From assembly GCA_029449245.1 (NCBI GenBank), contig JANATF010000008.1, forward strand, positions 620,001 to 684,000: a DNA stretch of 64,000 bases. The letters run 5' to 3'. The notes under the pieces are model-generated. The model was given only the letters and a program-made list of their open reading frames with translations, was not told the DNA's origin and did no database searches. The translations under genes were made by a program, and so were the position numbers. Positions 11,505 through 22,600 of this stretch are shown in pieces. The first letter of the stretch is position 1. Each line of letters begins with the position of its first letter. The stretch is from Mortierella alpina (taxonomy: Eukaryota > Mortierellomycota > Mortierellomycetes > Mortierellales > Mortierellaceae).

Positions 11505-13140
11505 TTACTCCTCGTCGCTCTCCTCGTCGCTGTCCTCCTCGTCAGCCTCGGCGAGCCAGCGAAGGAAGGGTTCGACACGAGTGCGGACTTCCTTGGCCTC
11601 ATCGCGACTGACGTACTTCTTGCTGGGCTTCTCGCCCCACTTCAAAATGACGTCCTCCTCCAGAATGTCGTTGTCGTAGAAAGCCTTCAAGATGAGGGGG
11701 GCCTTCAGCATCAAGGCCTTGGAGGTGATCAAAACACGTTCCATACCTCCGAGCAGAGCCTTCTGGTTCTTCTCGTTGACAACGAACTAGACACAATTAA
11801 AAAAAAAAAGCATGAAAACTATTAGCATGAGGAGGCCAGGGTCATGAAAAAAATGAGGAGCGAAAGAAAAATAGTACATACCTTGCGTAGGAGAGGGGTG
11901 CGGGTCTTGATTTCACGAGCCATGTCGTCGGTGAAGATGCACTGGACCAAGACGGTGACAGCACGAGACTTGGTGGTGACAGCGAGCTCATCGGCCTTCT
12001 CCAAAATCTCCTTGTCCGAGGCCTTGGGGTTCTCCTCCAAGAAGATACCAAAGACCTCATAGGGGTTCTCGCCGTTGTTATCCTCGTCATCGTCATCGTC
12101 CAGCGTCAGCTGGGTCTTGACGCTACCCTCTAACTCTCTCATGCGAGCAGCGGCGCCCTCAGCCGAGGTGTCGACGGACCAATCATCGCCAAGAGCAGAC
12201 TTGTAGTTGTCAGCATCAGGGAGTGCAGCGGCCTCCTCCTTGATCTTCTTGGTGAATTCGTCATCCTGGTCCTCCTCCTCCTCCTCAGGGGTCGCAGTTC
12301 CGTTCTTCTTGCTCTTCTTGTCGCCCTTGCCCGCCTTGTCGCCCTTGCCCTTCTTGCCGTAAGCGTTGTTGACAGGGGGGTTCTTGACAATATAAGTCGC
12401 CAGCTTGTGGATGTTCTCGCCCTTGTTGCGGCGACCACAGGCATTGCAGTACATCTGGATAATGCTGTTCTTGTCGACGATGATGTCGGTCTCAGGGTTG
12501 CCGCACGAGGGGCACAAAACAAACTTTTGGATGAAGCCGTTCAACAGCTGCTGCAACTTGGGGGCATCGTGCTCACCGTTGACAATGTAGCGGTCGGTCT
12601 TCTCGTCGCACTTGACCTGGGCACCCAGCTCACAACCAAAGTACTTGGTGGGGTCTGCGATCAAGTTGTCAGTCAAAAGATGAGGATTAGTCATGTGGAC
12701 ACGATACATCAGACAAAGCCAAAAGCAGAGACAGCTGGATTTGTGGAACATACAGGTGGTGGGGCGGCACAGTGCTCGGGCAATGTCCGACATGTTGGGG
12801 ATCACAGTCTTGATTCCGTTTCCCTTGCCTTCGATCTGCAGAGCCGAAAACGATATTTACAAACACACGGGGTTAGCACTGCGCTTGGAATAAAAGGAAG
12901 AACGTACCGCAGTCAAGAGCTTCGCACAGCTTCCGTACGGAATAACCCTTCTTCCAGGAGGGTACGTTCTATTTCCATCGATCAAGAACCCACTGCGCTG
13001 TGGATTGACCAAACATAATCCGCCACTGCAAAGCTGCAGCAAAGGGGCATGGGCGCACGACGTACCTTAGAGACCAGTCTGGGCATCTTGTAGCGGTAAA
13101 AAGCATCGTCACTTTGACCACCGATGTTGAGATTAGCCAT
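11505..13140 (-). CDS. TIF5: Translation initiation factor eIF5
   Basis: GTPase-activating protein for eIF2 in the 43S pre-initiation complex, 403 aa (yeast 405). Exons in transcript order: 13140-13066, 12835-12754, 12654-11882 and 11786-11505. The amino end [20 protein letters not shown] carries the catalytic arginine (Arg16 here, Arg15 in yeast). The zinc ribbon is CPSC...CNAC near residues 100-125. A Lys-rich linker ([17 protein letters not shown]) and an acidic stretch follow. The carboxy-terminal W2/HEAT domain contains [11 protein letters not shown] and ends in the acidic AA-box ([11 protein letters not shown]) that binds eIF2-beta and eIF3c. It is convergent with the SMYD gene (221 bp between stops) and divergent from the Crinkler-like gene, with 565 bp shared upstream. 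Confidence 0.97.
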
Positions 13141-13705
13141 GATGGAGAGAGGTTGGGAGAGCGAGCAAATTTATGATATAGTGTCGAGTCTGCGGGCGTT
13201 GGAACGGATATCCGGTGAATGCGACGTTTTGGGCGAAACGGGGGGTGGGAAATGGGCTAGGTGAGGAGCGTCGTTCTCGAGTAGGTCAAGATTTCTTATG
13301 GGTTGTTCAAGAGGAACCAACTAATTTGTAATTTCTAAAGGTGTGCGGAGAATCAGAAATTGTTGGATGATAACAAGGCATAAGAATGCTGAGAGCTTGT
13401 AAAGAGCGGGAGAGGTGTTGGTTCTTGCGAAAGAGAACGGTGTTTGCGGCGGAGTGTGCTTGCTGTGTTGAGTGTGGGGCGTTGTGATTGGAAGAGAAGA
13501 GGAGAAAAGTGAATCGAACCAGCGCGGCAGAGGAAGACACAAAAAAGAAAACAAGTGCAGCACCTGCGATACAGCCATCTACCCTGGCATGACTTACGGT
13601 TGCAGTAAGCGTTTCCTCCTCCCCCTTATTTTTTTTTACCTGCTGCTCCAGCCAAACTCCTTATTTCACTACCACTCACCATACAACTGACATCAACAGA
13701 AAGGA
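13141..13705. promoter_or_regulatory. Divergent promoter region, eIF5 / NTPase-like gene
   Basis: The 565 bp between two divergent starts. On the rightward side a 5'-UTR intron is likely: donor GTAAGC at 13605, acceptor ending 13699, six bases before the ATG. The frame upstream of that intron does not join the downstream ORF in phase, so it is leader and not an amino-terminal extension. Confidence 0.5.
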
Positions 13706-14886
13706 ATGGCGCCTCCCAAGAAAGAAAAAATGCCGAGCATGAAGGAGCTGCAGGACTTGCTCGCAGTCTTGGATGCTGAGGGCGGTCTTGCCATTGGAGG
13801 AGGCGGAGAGGAAGCAGGTGAATGACGGGTGCACAGCAGCGCACAAGTAGTGAAATGTGCATAAAGCTTTCGCGTCGCTCATATTAAACAAATTCTATGG
13901 CGATAGAATCTGCAAACCTGGATGAACTGTACGAGGACTCTTACTTCCACGCCATCCTGCACAACAATATCCAGGAGCTGTCCATCGGCGTCGCCCAAAC
14001 GGACGCGCAGCAAGGTACCGCTGAGGTAAAGTTGGTGCCATCACAGGATCAGGAGGAAGTGCAGCAGGAAACGCGACCTTCTGGTGAAAGGACCGAGTTC
14101 AAGGTACTGCAGCTGCCGAAGGAGTGCTCATGGGGCGATGACCACGAGTCCCTTAGCTCACAACTGCTTGTCCGCAGCGGGTATGCTGCAGTGCTCTCAG
14201 CTCTCACACAATCCTCCGCCTCAACCGCACAGTCCATCTTTGTGGCTGCAGGCTCTCCAGGGATCGGTAAATCATGCCTGGCGTACTATCTAGCACTTAA
14301 GCTGTTTGAGGCCGGCCATGACGTGGTCGTGAGTGACCCCATGTTTACGAACGCGCTCATAGATCGACAGTATTGTTCGTGCTACTCGCCTCATCTGGAA
14401 AAGCACTCAGCCATATTTCAGGCCATTACCTCTGCTCCATCCGCCGCAGGATCACTCACATCAAGCAAAAAGGCGACATGGTGGATTTGCGACGACGGAT
14501 TCTTGCCCATTAAAGGAACCAATTGCCAGGTTGTTGTAAGCTGTGCGACCTCTACTGTGGACAAGGATATTGAGCTGATCCGCAAGAAAAACAAGCTGCC
14601 TCTGCCTGTTCAGTTTCAGATCCCTCAATGGTCAATGGATGAAATCAAGGCTGGTCTCCTTGTTTCTCTGGCCTCAGTCACCTCGTCTGGAACGACATCC
14701 ATTGCTATTACCAAGGAGCAGGAGGCCGTCTTGGAGAGTCTCTTCAGCAAGTACAAGGGCAACCCCAAAAGGATCTTTGCCTGGGTTAAGGCAAACTGGG
14801 TCGGTGATGGCAGCAGCAGCAGCAGTCAAAAGTCAAGCAAGACCAAGACCAAGAGCAAGCTCAAGTCCAAGGCAACTAAGCAATAA
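13706..14886 (+). CDS. Crinkler/RHS-like P-loop NTPase
   Basis: 363 aa from two exons, 13706-13817 and 13907-14886. The amino part (MAPPKKEKMPSMKELQDLL) is basic then acidic, with no LFLAK-type Crinkler domain and no evident signal peptide. A Trp-Gly-Asp block (LPKECSWGDDHESL) precedes a Walker A motif GSPGIGKS at about residues 153-160. Then come a candidate Walker B-like strand (KATWWICDDGFLP), a strand ending in VVVSCA, a PQWSMDEIKAGLL segment and a KYKGNPKRIFAWVKANW terminus. That order resembles the NTPase region shared by many Crinkler (CRN) proteins of oomycetes and early-diverging fungi and by trypanosome RHS proteins. This is a pattern match, not a search result. The protein ends in a Ser/Lys-rich tail, possibly a nuclear signal. 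The upstream neighbour is a housekeeping gene. A standalone STAND-like ATPase is the main alternative. Confidence 0.6.
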
Positions 14887-16049
14887 AGATTATGTTGAAT
14901 TTGCAAGTGCCTTCAGCCGTAAGCTTTAAGCATATATAGCCTACTATACAAGACGGCAATACTCCTGTTGGTTCATTCCTACTCCACAGGAACACAAAGG
15001 TACCTTTCGGAAGGGAACGTAGTGCGCTCAGTCATTGTAATCTGATCCGACATTACCCATGCAAGCCAGAGGTGTCAAGTATGTGAACAGTACGCGCCAG
15101 CCGGCAACCAAGGGGTGTCGAGTCTTTCACATGTCTGAGTGAGTCGAGGGCTGTTCAAGGAGTGCGGGGTCAAACGCTAAATTTGCATGTTGGTCACAGT
15201 CGCGTGCTGCAACCCGGCCACAAATGAGAAAAAACTGCGCGATGTGGGATGCCATTGGTTCACAAGGCCGTGGCCCTTCCGACAGCGTGAAAAAAAAACT
15301 GCATTACAGTCTGACCAGCAACTTGGAAACACCCACGGACGAGATAGTACCGCACTTTGAGAATGGGATGGCATCCATTGCGGATGGGAAGGAAAGAGAG
15401 GGGAAAGGCAGCCGAAGTGGACCAAGTATTGTAGCTTGCTTGATGACTGGAGGACTCGTGGAGGAGGTGTGCAGTCGTGGGGTGGAGAGGCGGAGCACGG
15501 ACACATTATTCTTTTTCGATATTCATGGTCAGCGTGGGTTTGTACAACAAAAGCAGCGATGGGCATACGCTCAGAGAATGACTGTGTAGAAGCGAAAGGG
15601 ATGCTGAGGGACGAAGGAACTGTGGAGGAGGAAGGAAGCGGAGGTACGGCTGAGAAAGGATAGCCGCAAGGCTGGTGGGCGTGGAGGCTCATCGGTCTCT
15701 CGACTGGACGCCGGAAGGCGATGACATGTGAGGTGAGTAACATTGAAGTAGGAAGTCTATTTTTTGAGTCTTTTTAGTCGACACACACCCCTCTCCACTT
15801 CTTCACTTTTTTTAGCTGCCTCTCCTCTCCTCGTCTCTCCTCTCCTCGCCTCTTGTCGTCACTCTCCTCAGGCTTCTTCTTCTCGGCTACTCCCACTCTC
15901 TACGCATCTGTCGATCAGGATACAAGGACTCCACGCAGAACACCACCGGCCCTCTGCCTCGACTACACCTGCGGCCGAGCTCGTCACTTCCACAGCAACA
16001 ACAACCACAATCTCTTGGTCGCCTCAAGACAAGACGCTACACAACAACC
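14887..16049. other. Intergenic; no supported gene
   Basis: 1.16 kb. Overlapping frames at 15177-15743 (-) and 15224-15589 (+) are antisense to each other, low in complexity or featureless, and show no family motif. The last 250 bases are C/T-rich leader of the carrier gene. Confidence 0.55.
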
Positions 16050-17646
16050 ATGGCTGCTGCAAGAGAGAAAAAATCCCCCCTCACAAACCTGATTGCCGGT
16101 GGCACGGCGGGCTTCATGGAGGCCCTGATCTGCCACCCGTTGGACACGATCAAAGTCCGTATGCAGCTCGCAAAGACCGTTGCAAGAAACGCTACTGTAA
16201 GTTGTTGTGCCCCGGAAGTTTGGCTGGAATGTGGAGCTGGGATGGACTGATGTAAGCCTAGGAGTGGTGACTTTGACAGAGAAGGATGCAGTTGTCTTGA
16301 AAGAGTCGGCGAAAGGTCCTCAGGCAGAGCGGGGATTCATTCGCACGTGGATTCGACACTTTGTTCTCAAAACTGCATTCAATGAATGACCCATCCACAG
16401 GGATGACAGGAATGTGCACCGGTCAGAGTTAACTAGATGCAACGGCTTCAAGACTGTTTCACCTCAGCCTGGCTAACGTTGGTCGTTCGCCTGACTTACG
16501 ACAATGAGAGTTGAGGAAGGTTTATGGTAGGCGGCAAAGGCCTTTCTTGTTGCCGAGGAAGAGGGTGTGGTTGAGGGCTGATGGGCAGTAGTGTCAATGA
16601 CGGTATGAGCAGTGATGGCCATGATCAGTGGTAGCAATGTGAGAGGGGTAGACCGTGCACCATGCTATCAGAGAGGGTCCCTCCATTCCATCTTGAGCCG
16701 ATATCTCAAGATCGACATCTTGACTCTCCCATTTTCCCCTTGTGAATCGATGCAAATAGGGCGCCAACCTGTCCTTTGTCGGCGTAGGAATGAAGATCGT
16801 CCAGAAGGAATCACCCTTGGCCCTCTACAAGGGTCTCGGAGCCGTGACAGCTGGCATTGTCCCAAAGATGGCGATTCGATTTACTACCTTCCAGGCTTAC
16901 AAGGATCTTATGGTGTCCAAGGACGGCACTCCCTGGAAACTCAATAACCTGTGGGGTAAGCAAGTCTCTCATGAGGTTCCATCACTGGCACATTTTGCAC
17001 CTTTGTTGCCTCTAACTGACCTCTCCATTGCGCTCATTTAGCCGGTCTGCTTGCTGGTGTGACTGAGGCAGTTTTGGTGGTGACACCCATGGATGTTGTC
17101 AAGATTCGACTCCAAGCTCAGCGCCATTCGATGGCTGACCCCCTTGATATCCCCAAGTACCGCAACGCCGCTCACTGCGCCTACACTGTCGTCCGCGAGG
17201 AGGGATTCGGAGCAATTTACCGCGGAGTCGGATTGACTTCCCTTCGCCAGGCTAGTAACCAGGCCGCCAACTTCCCTACATACCATTTCCTGAAGGGCTA
17301 CCTCCAGCGTACCCAGGATATCACGGATCTGCCCGGCTACCAGGCTGCCATCATTGGATGTATTTCTGGAGCCATGGGACCTTTGGTCAACAACCCCATC
17401 GATATTGTCAAGACCCGTATTCAAAAGACACCTAATCCTGAGGGCTTGAGTGGATGGGCCCGTTTCAAAGATGTCAATGGTTCGATTTTGAAGAACGAGG
17501 GCTGGAGGGCATTCTACAAGGGCGTTACTCCTCGCGTTCTTCGCGTTGCGCCTGGACAGGCTGTCACGTTTGCTGTCTACGAGCGGGTCTCGAGATGGTT
17601 GGATAGCAACTCCGATTCCTTTAAGCTAACCGCAGCAGCCAAGTAG
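16050..17646 (+). CDS. SFC1: Mitochondrial succinate/fumarate carrier
   Basis: Inner-membrane carrier that exchanges cytosolic succinate for mitochondrial fumarate, linking the glyoxylate cycle and acetate use to gluconeogenesis. 315 aa from exons 16050-16196, 16760-16955 and 17042-17646. The three ~100-residue repeats of the SLC25 family each begin with the signature helix: HPLDTIKVRMQ, TPMDVVKIRLQ and NPIDIVKTRIQ. Matching-strand features include LYKGLGAVTAGIVPKMAIRF, RQASNQAANFPTYHFLKGYL and PRVLRVAPGQAVTF. The GLGAV...IPKMAIRF and RQA(S/T)NQ.ANF blocks favour SFC1/ACR1 over the citrate carrier CTP1. Intron 1 is 563 bp, long for this window. The citrate carrier remains the closest alternative. 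Confidence 0.9.
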
Positions 17647-18200
17647 AGCAGGGCCTAGAGCCACCCTTTGGTGAAAAGAAAAAAACGAAAGAAAATCTGA
17701 CATAGAAACCCCATTGAGTACTTCGGCGACAATAAAAAAAGATACAGCGCAGCAATCGTGATCGATCACTCACGTCCATCCTGGGAGTGCGCTCTTGTGG
17801 AACTGTTGAGCATTGTCAGCGATAACCTCCTGTAGCGCAAGACGGATTCGCTCCATCGCGCCTCTTAATTTGTCATCAGTAGACCCTGACCCTTCAAGCA
17901 ATAGCAGTGGGTTTCGGGCGCATGTACTGCACACACGGGCAACTCTAACAATAACGTGCACCGACAAGGCGCAGTGGTCGTGTATTTGTCATATCCTATT
18001 CGAGTCGCCAAGACGCGTCCTTGCAGACACAGTCAGACCGTGATTGTGTCAAGCCTCACGCCTCTCTGTTACGGGACAATGTTCAGCCTCCAAAATATAT
18101 AAAAATTGCGAAACCATTTGACTTTCACTTCTCTTCTTCGCTTCACCACCGCTCCCGCTCTCTCGTCCATACTCTCCACTCCACCGACAACACGTTCGAC
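17647..18200. other. Intergenic, SFC1 to hydrolase
   Basis: The 3' flank of SFC1 with an AATAAA-like element near 17731, then a ~250 bp leader/promoter for the dienelactone hydrolase ending in C/T runs. No gene seen. Confidence 0.55.
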
Positions 18201-19410
18201 ATGTCTTTATCCGCTGCCTGCTGCAATACCCCCTCTAACCAAGATGCTCACTGGCACAACAAGGGCGAGTACACCACACTGTCCAAGGAGATTGCAGGCG
18301 AGAAAGTCAAGACCTACGTTACAGGACCCAAAGACTCGAAGCGTGGTCTCATCGCCATCTACGACATCTTTGGCTATCACCCAACCGGCCTCCAGTTCTT
18401 TGACGTATGTAGGCCCTCTTACGCTGGGTGAATGCTGCTGTTATGGCGCCATTGTGGGAATTTTGTCACCCTGCATAATGAGCCTCTGTGGGAGAATTTT
18501 TTCTGTGCGTTTCTATCGCCTTCCAAGCAAAAACACAAGGCACTCACCCATCTTATACTCATCTTCCACAGCGCATTGCCGAGTCTCACGGAGGCTTCCA
18601 GGTGACCGTGCCCGATATCTTTGGAAAGGAGGGCGGTATTGATGACGCGCTCATGGGCGATATGTCCAAGGTGATGGCCTGGATCAACACTTACGGCGAC
18701 TACAAGAAGAACCACATTGACGAGATTATCCGCGTCGCTGTCGAGGATCTTCGCAAGGCTGGGTGCACCTCGTTCTCGATTTTTGGACAGTGCTGGGGCG
18801 CCTTGATGGCAGTGAAGGCCGCCTCGGAGGAGGGTTCGCCTTTCTTGGCTACCGGCGGCCCACACCCCTCGTTCATGAACATTGATGCGGTCAAGGATGT
18901 GAAGGCACCTTTGATTCTCTTGGCGTCCAAGGATGAAGCCGACATGGTGAGGACTCGCTTTCGATCGCCTCGGCCGAGGAAATCAGAATGGAAAAATATG
19001 GAAAAGCAGCAGATTTTTCATTGCTCCGATAGGGCTCACTTTATCCGGAGACACTCCAAACGCTTTGCTAACACCCGCCTGCGCGATTCTCTCTCGCTCT
19101 CTCTCTCGCTTAGATTCCTATAATTGAGTCAGTCAAAGGCAAGAACTTCCCTGTCGAGTCCTTCCACAGCCGATACGACAACATGCATCACGGCTGGACT
19201 GGAGGTAAACTACACATGTATACTATCGGGTCACGGAGTTTGTCCGCAGTCGCAGGTGCCTTATATACTCATTTGCTTTTCGTCTTTTTTTTCAAATCAG
19301 GACGCGGTGACTGGACTCAACCTGAACAGTTCAAGGCTGGATTGGAGGCTGTCGACCAGCTGGGCGCCTACTTTGCCAAGGTTGCCGCCCATGCTGAGAG
19401 CAAGTTGTAA
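18201..19410 (+). CDS. Dienelactone hydrolase family protein
   Basis: Alpha/beta hydrolase of the DLH family, 259 aa. Exons: 18201-18404, 18572-18946, 19114-19204 and 19301-19410. The early strand KRGLIAIYDIFGYHPTG and the PDIFGKEGG segment are typical. The nucleophile elbow is FGQCWG with Cys at about residue 142. The acid is expected in LLASKDEADM. The histidine lies in MHHGWTGGRGDW, and that HGxxxxRGDW pattern is characteristic of the fungal/plant branch (yeast AIM2-like). No signal peptide is seen, so it is probably cytosolic. Substrate unknown; the fungal relatives I know have no firmly established one. Confidence 0.9.
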
Positions 19411-20011
19411 GAAGAATGACAGGACAAATAAGGTCATCCCTCTTTGTAAATAAAGTATTGGAGCGCTGCAAGATATTACAAAGGGTGCTCATGCTCCAGA
19501 TTCATAAACATAGACAGGGTTATAAGCGTTGAGCAGGCATCTCTTTTTGAGCAAAATAGCCTGAGATGAGCGCACAACTGCTGCTGACATTCTCGCTCCG
19601 ATTTCACACAGGATGTGATATCTTTGGCAAGATGTGAAAAAGATGGCACCTTGAGAATCCAAGGGTACGAGGACTCACAGCATTCTCCACATACGGCCTT
19701 TGGACATGTAAACGTGCAAAGTTACGCCTCGAGCGCGCCCCTGCTGATCCGTATGCGACTTCATGCAGGCTATAATTTCTCGTTCCGAGCAATTACAGCC
19801 AAAAAATCATTTTTGATGCGCCGCCAAGTCAAAAGACGTTCTGGTCGGTTGTCTTCAGCCCAGTTCACATCTTTCTGCGTCATCGCCATTCTCACTTCTC
19901 CTCCTCGTTGTACGCCCTCGCTCTTCCTTCTCATACACCCTCACTCTTCCCTGCAACCCATCACTGCATACCCGAATCAATCTCCCATCCATTGAACGAA
20001 AGCCAGCCGGG
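19411..20011. other. Intergenic, hydrolase to J-domain gene
   Basis: AATAAA at about 19449 fits the hydrolase 3' end. The final 170 bases are C/T-rich leader. No gene seen. Confidence 0.55.
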
Positions 20012-22209
20012 ATGGATCGCAACACGGTCCACTTGTACGAGGCCCTGGGTGTGCCCAAAACAGCCACGCCTGATGAAATCAAAAAGGCATACAGGTACGG
20101 CCAATTGCAAACTCGTCAACCGACCACAGCTGGATCCAGGATGTGGAAAGACTCAGAGCCATTCAAGATGGTCCATTGCCACTCGCCATGACTCTGCACC
20201 AGAAATCAAGCCAGAAGAGATGAATAGCACGGCCATGAACCGGGATTCAGGATGTGTTTGCAGTACAAGGAACGGATTATATTCCGAGGTTGAAACAAGA
20301 TGCAGTCATTCGCAGGGCGTGGTGCCGTGGCCTATCTATAGCCCTGAAAGGCTTACGAGTCGACCATGCATCAACATTTGTTCAACAGATATCGCACCCC
20401 ACCTGCGGCTCCCCATTCCCTGTTGTATTCATTTCGATGGCATTCGCTTTGGTTGATGTGTCTTTCCAACGATTCCACACAAAATAGACGTCTGGCGCTG
20501 CGATATCATCCTGACAAAGTCAACGTAGCGGAAGTGCCCGATCATGAAACAAGAGTAAGTGTCGACTCCAAAGCCCCTAATCGCCAGGGAACTCGAAGCC
20601 GCCTATTGCTTTTTGGTTTGGTTTGTCAGAGGAGCATAGAAACTCAGTCCTCTTGCTATGAGGAACACTGCAGCCGACTGTACTGACCTTCCTTTTTTTT
20701 ATTCTTTCTCTCTCACTCTCGTTTTTCCTTTTCTTCAGTTTCGGGACATTGCTGCTGCGTACGAAGTTCTGAGTATGTGTTGGAGCCTGCCTTTTTTGCT
20801 GTTTTGTTTTTGTGCTTGTATTGCGCAAACGATTATTCTTTCTTCGCTCTCTACATTTGGGTATTTATTGTGTTTGGGTCTAGTGAGCACACTCTCTGTC
20901 AGCAGGGAGCTTCGTTTCCTACCTGCGTAGATGGATCCAGGGGCAAATGGACACAAGTCATATGCGAGCATGGATCCCATTAACTAAACAACATCTCGTT
21001 CTTGTTCAATCGGTATTTCTTGTAGGCGACCCAAAGAAGCGTCAGGTTTACGACAAATACGGCATGATGGGCGTACAGATGGCAGGCACAGAGATTGGAG
21101 CACAACTAATTGAAATTGAGAGTCTGCTCTGCTCCCTCTTCCTCGCAGCCTCTGTCCTGCTCATCCTCACCATCATGTTCTTCAGCTTTTTGTCCGTCCG
21201 AGTGGACGGCAAGGTCAACTGGAGCTACACCACCGTGTTTATTCCACTCTGGATCTTGGACGCCGTGCTCGTGTTCTTAATCATCAGCCAGGGACTTCGA
21301 CCGGTAGCGGATGATGAGGAAGATGACCACCAGGAGCATGAGAACGAGGATGAAGATACGACGCCTATGGCCCAGGAAGAACGCAAGGCACAGAAACTCA
21401 AGGAGAAGCGCCGTCAAAAGATTTCAGGATCCATTTTTGCGCTTGTGATTGTTTTGTTGGCAATTGCGTTCCAAATTCTTATTGTCAGGAGGGCGAACGA
21501 CACGAGCAGCCTCTCGGGATCAGCGGTCTTTGCGCCTTACTTTGTGATTGAGGCCATCTTTCTGATTCTGGCAGCGATTCAGCTCGCGGTGGCGTTCAAG
21601 GTCGCTGCGGATGCCGAGATTTCCGTGTTGGGAAGGATTGCTATCGTCTTTGAGGCGCTTTGGTGGAAGGCTGTTCGATTGGTGTTGGCAGTGTTGATTA
21701 TGCTCAGGATCGACGACAGGATCACTTGCTCATGGGCGGTCGTCTTTCTTCCCTTGTACTTTGTTGGAGTCAAGTACTTGCTCCAGCTTGTGCTTGGCTA
21801 CCGCGCCTTTGGCAGGATGCCAAACCAGGAGATGAAGCAGCAAGGACAGGCCCTGATGACCGCTGGACTGGTGATCTTTGCGATTTTGGGAACACTGTCG
21901 TATGCGCTCATTGGACTTTTGGCGGCAAGATTGGATGGACACAGTTACTCGGTCTCGAAGGTGTTGATCCCAGTGTTCATTGTCTTGTCGATTCTGCTGT
22001 GCTGTTCAGGATGCTGTTTGCCCTGCATGCTTCTGGCCAGCGGGGCTGGAGAGGACGATATGATGGATCAGGAGGGTGCACAGATCCGATTGGTGTCACC
22101 CAACCTTCGCATTGAGAACGGAGCCGCTGGATCGTCGTCTTCTCCATCGAGACGGTTTGGAGGTCGTCGAGCTGACAACAACAGCAGCGCTGGCGGCAGC
22201 CATGCCTAG
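20012..22209 (+). CDS. J-domain protein fused to TMEM185-like membrane domain
   Basis: 455 aa. Exons: 20012-20094, 20488-20554, 20739-20772 and 21026-22209. Residues 1-~75 form a J-domain: LYEALGVPKTATPDEIKKAY, then LRYHPDK with the Hsp70-activating HPD at 35-37, then FRDIAAAYEVLSDPKKRQVYD. The rest is a polytopic membrane region with about seven to eight hydrophobic segments. The first pair surrounds NWSYTTVFIPLWILDAVLVF, which fits the Tmemb_185A (TMEM185/FAM11) family; that Trp-containing motif returns near CSWAVVFLPLYFVGVKYLL. An acidic/charged loop (EEDDHQEHENEDEDTTPM) lies between segments. The tail is Ser/Gly-rich. It is probably an endomembrane co-chaperone. Four exons carry the J-domain against one for the membrane part. 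It is convergent with the C2H2 gene. Confidence 0.85.
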
Positions 22210-22600
22210 TTTTTGACTCCTTTGTTATTTCTTCGTACCATATAATGACCCATTTTTTTCCCATACATACACCAAAGTTCATGAATGCTAGCTTTTCCCA
22301 TACACAATTTTGTAGACGTAGAGACCAAAAGAAAAAGAAAGAAAGGCATATTTGTGTGTTTATTTGATTCTTCTCTCTCTGCACAAGTGTTGGCACTACT
22401 GTAGAAGGCAGTGCGAGGAAGCTATCCGCCGGGGTATAAGGTAAAAGTGGGAAGGGTTGAGGCAACAGAGAGTTCTTTTCCACGGTGGGGGGAGGGGGTG
22501 AAGGGCTTGTAGGAAGGTGGAAGATTCCAGTCAAAGTAAAGCAACGAAAAAAAAAACGAGGACATCCTGTTGACAAATTGAAGTAGTGGGGGTGAGGATC
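22210..22600. other. Convergent intergenic region
   Basis: Shared 3' flanks of the J-domain and C2H2 genes. It contains TTTATT near 22358 (AATAAA on the minus strand) and G/A-rich stretches. No gene seen. Confidence 0.5.

Noticed and set aside
13500-13590. Possible tRNA on the minus strand from a GGTTCGATTC B-box-like match
   Set aside because: No acceptable A-box or acceptor stem at the right distance. No other B-box-like sequence in the window fits a tRNA.
13472-13604. Possible amino-terminal extension of the Crinkler-like gene with a CxxC-containing stretch
   Set aside because: Splicing at 13605-13699 leaves one extra base, so it is out of frame with the downstream ATG. It is better explained as a 5' leader intron.
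15177-15743. 188-codon frame on the minus strand with an overlapping 121-codon frame on the plus strand
   Set aside because: Both are featureless and antisense to each other, with no splice partners or family resemblance.
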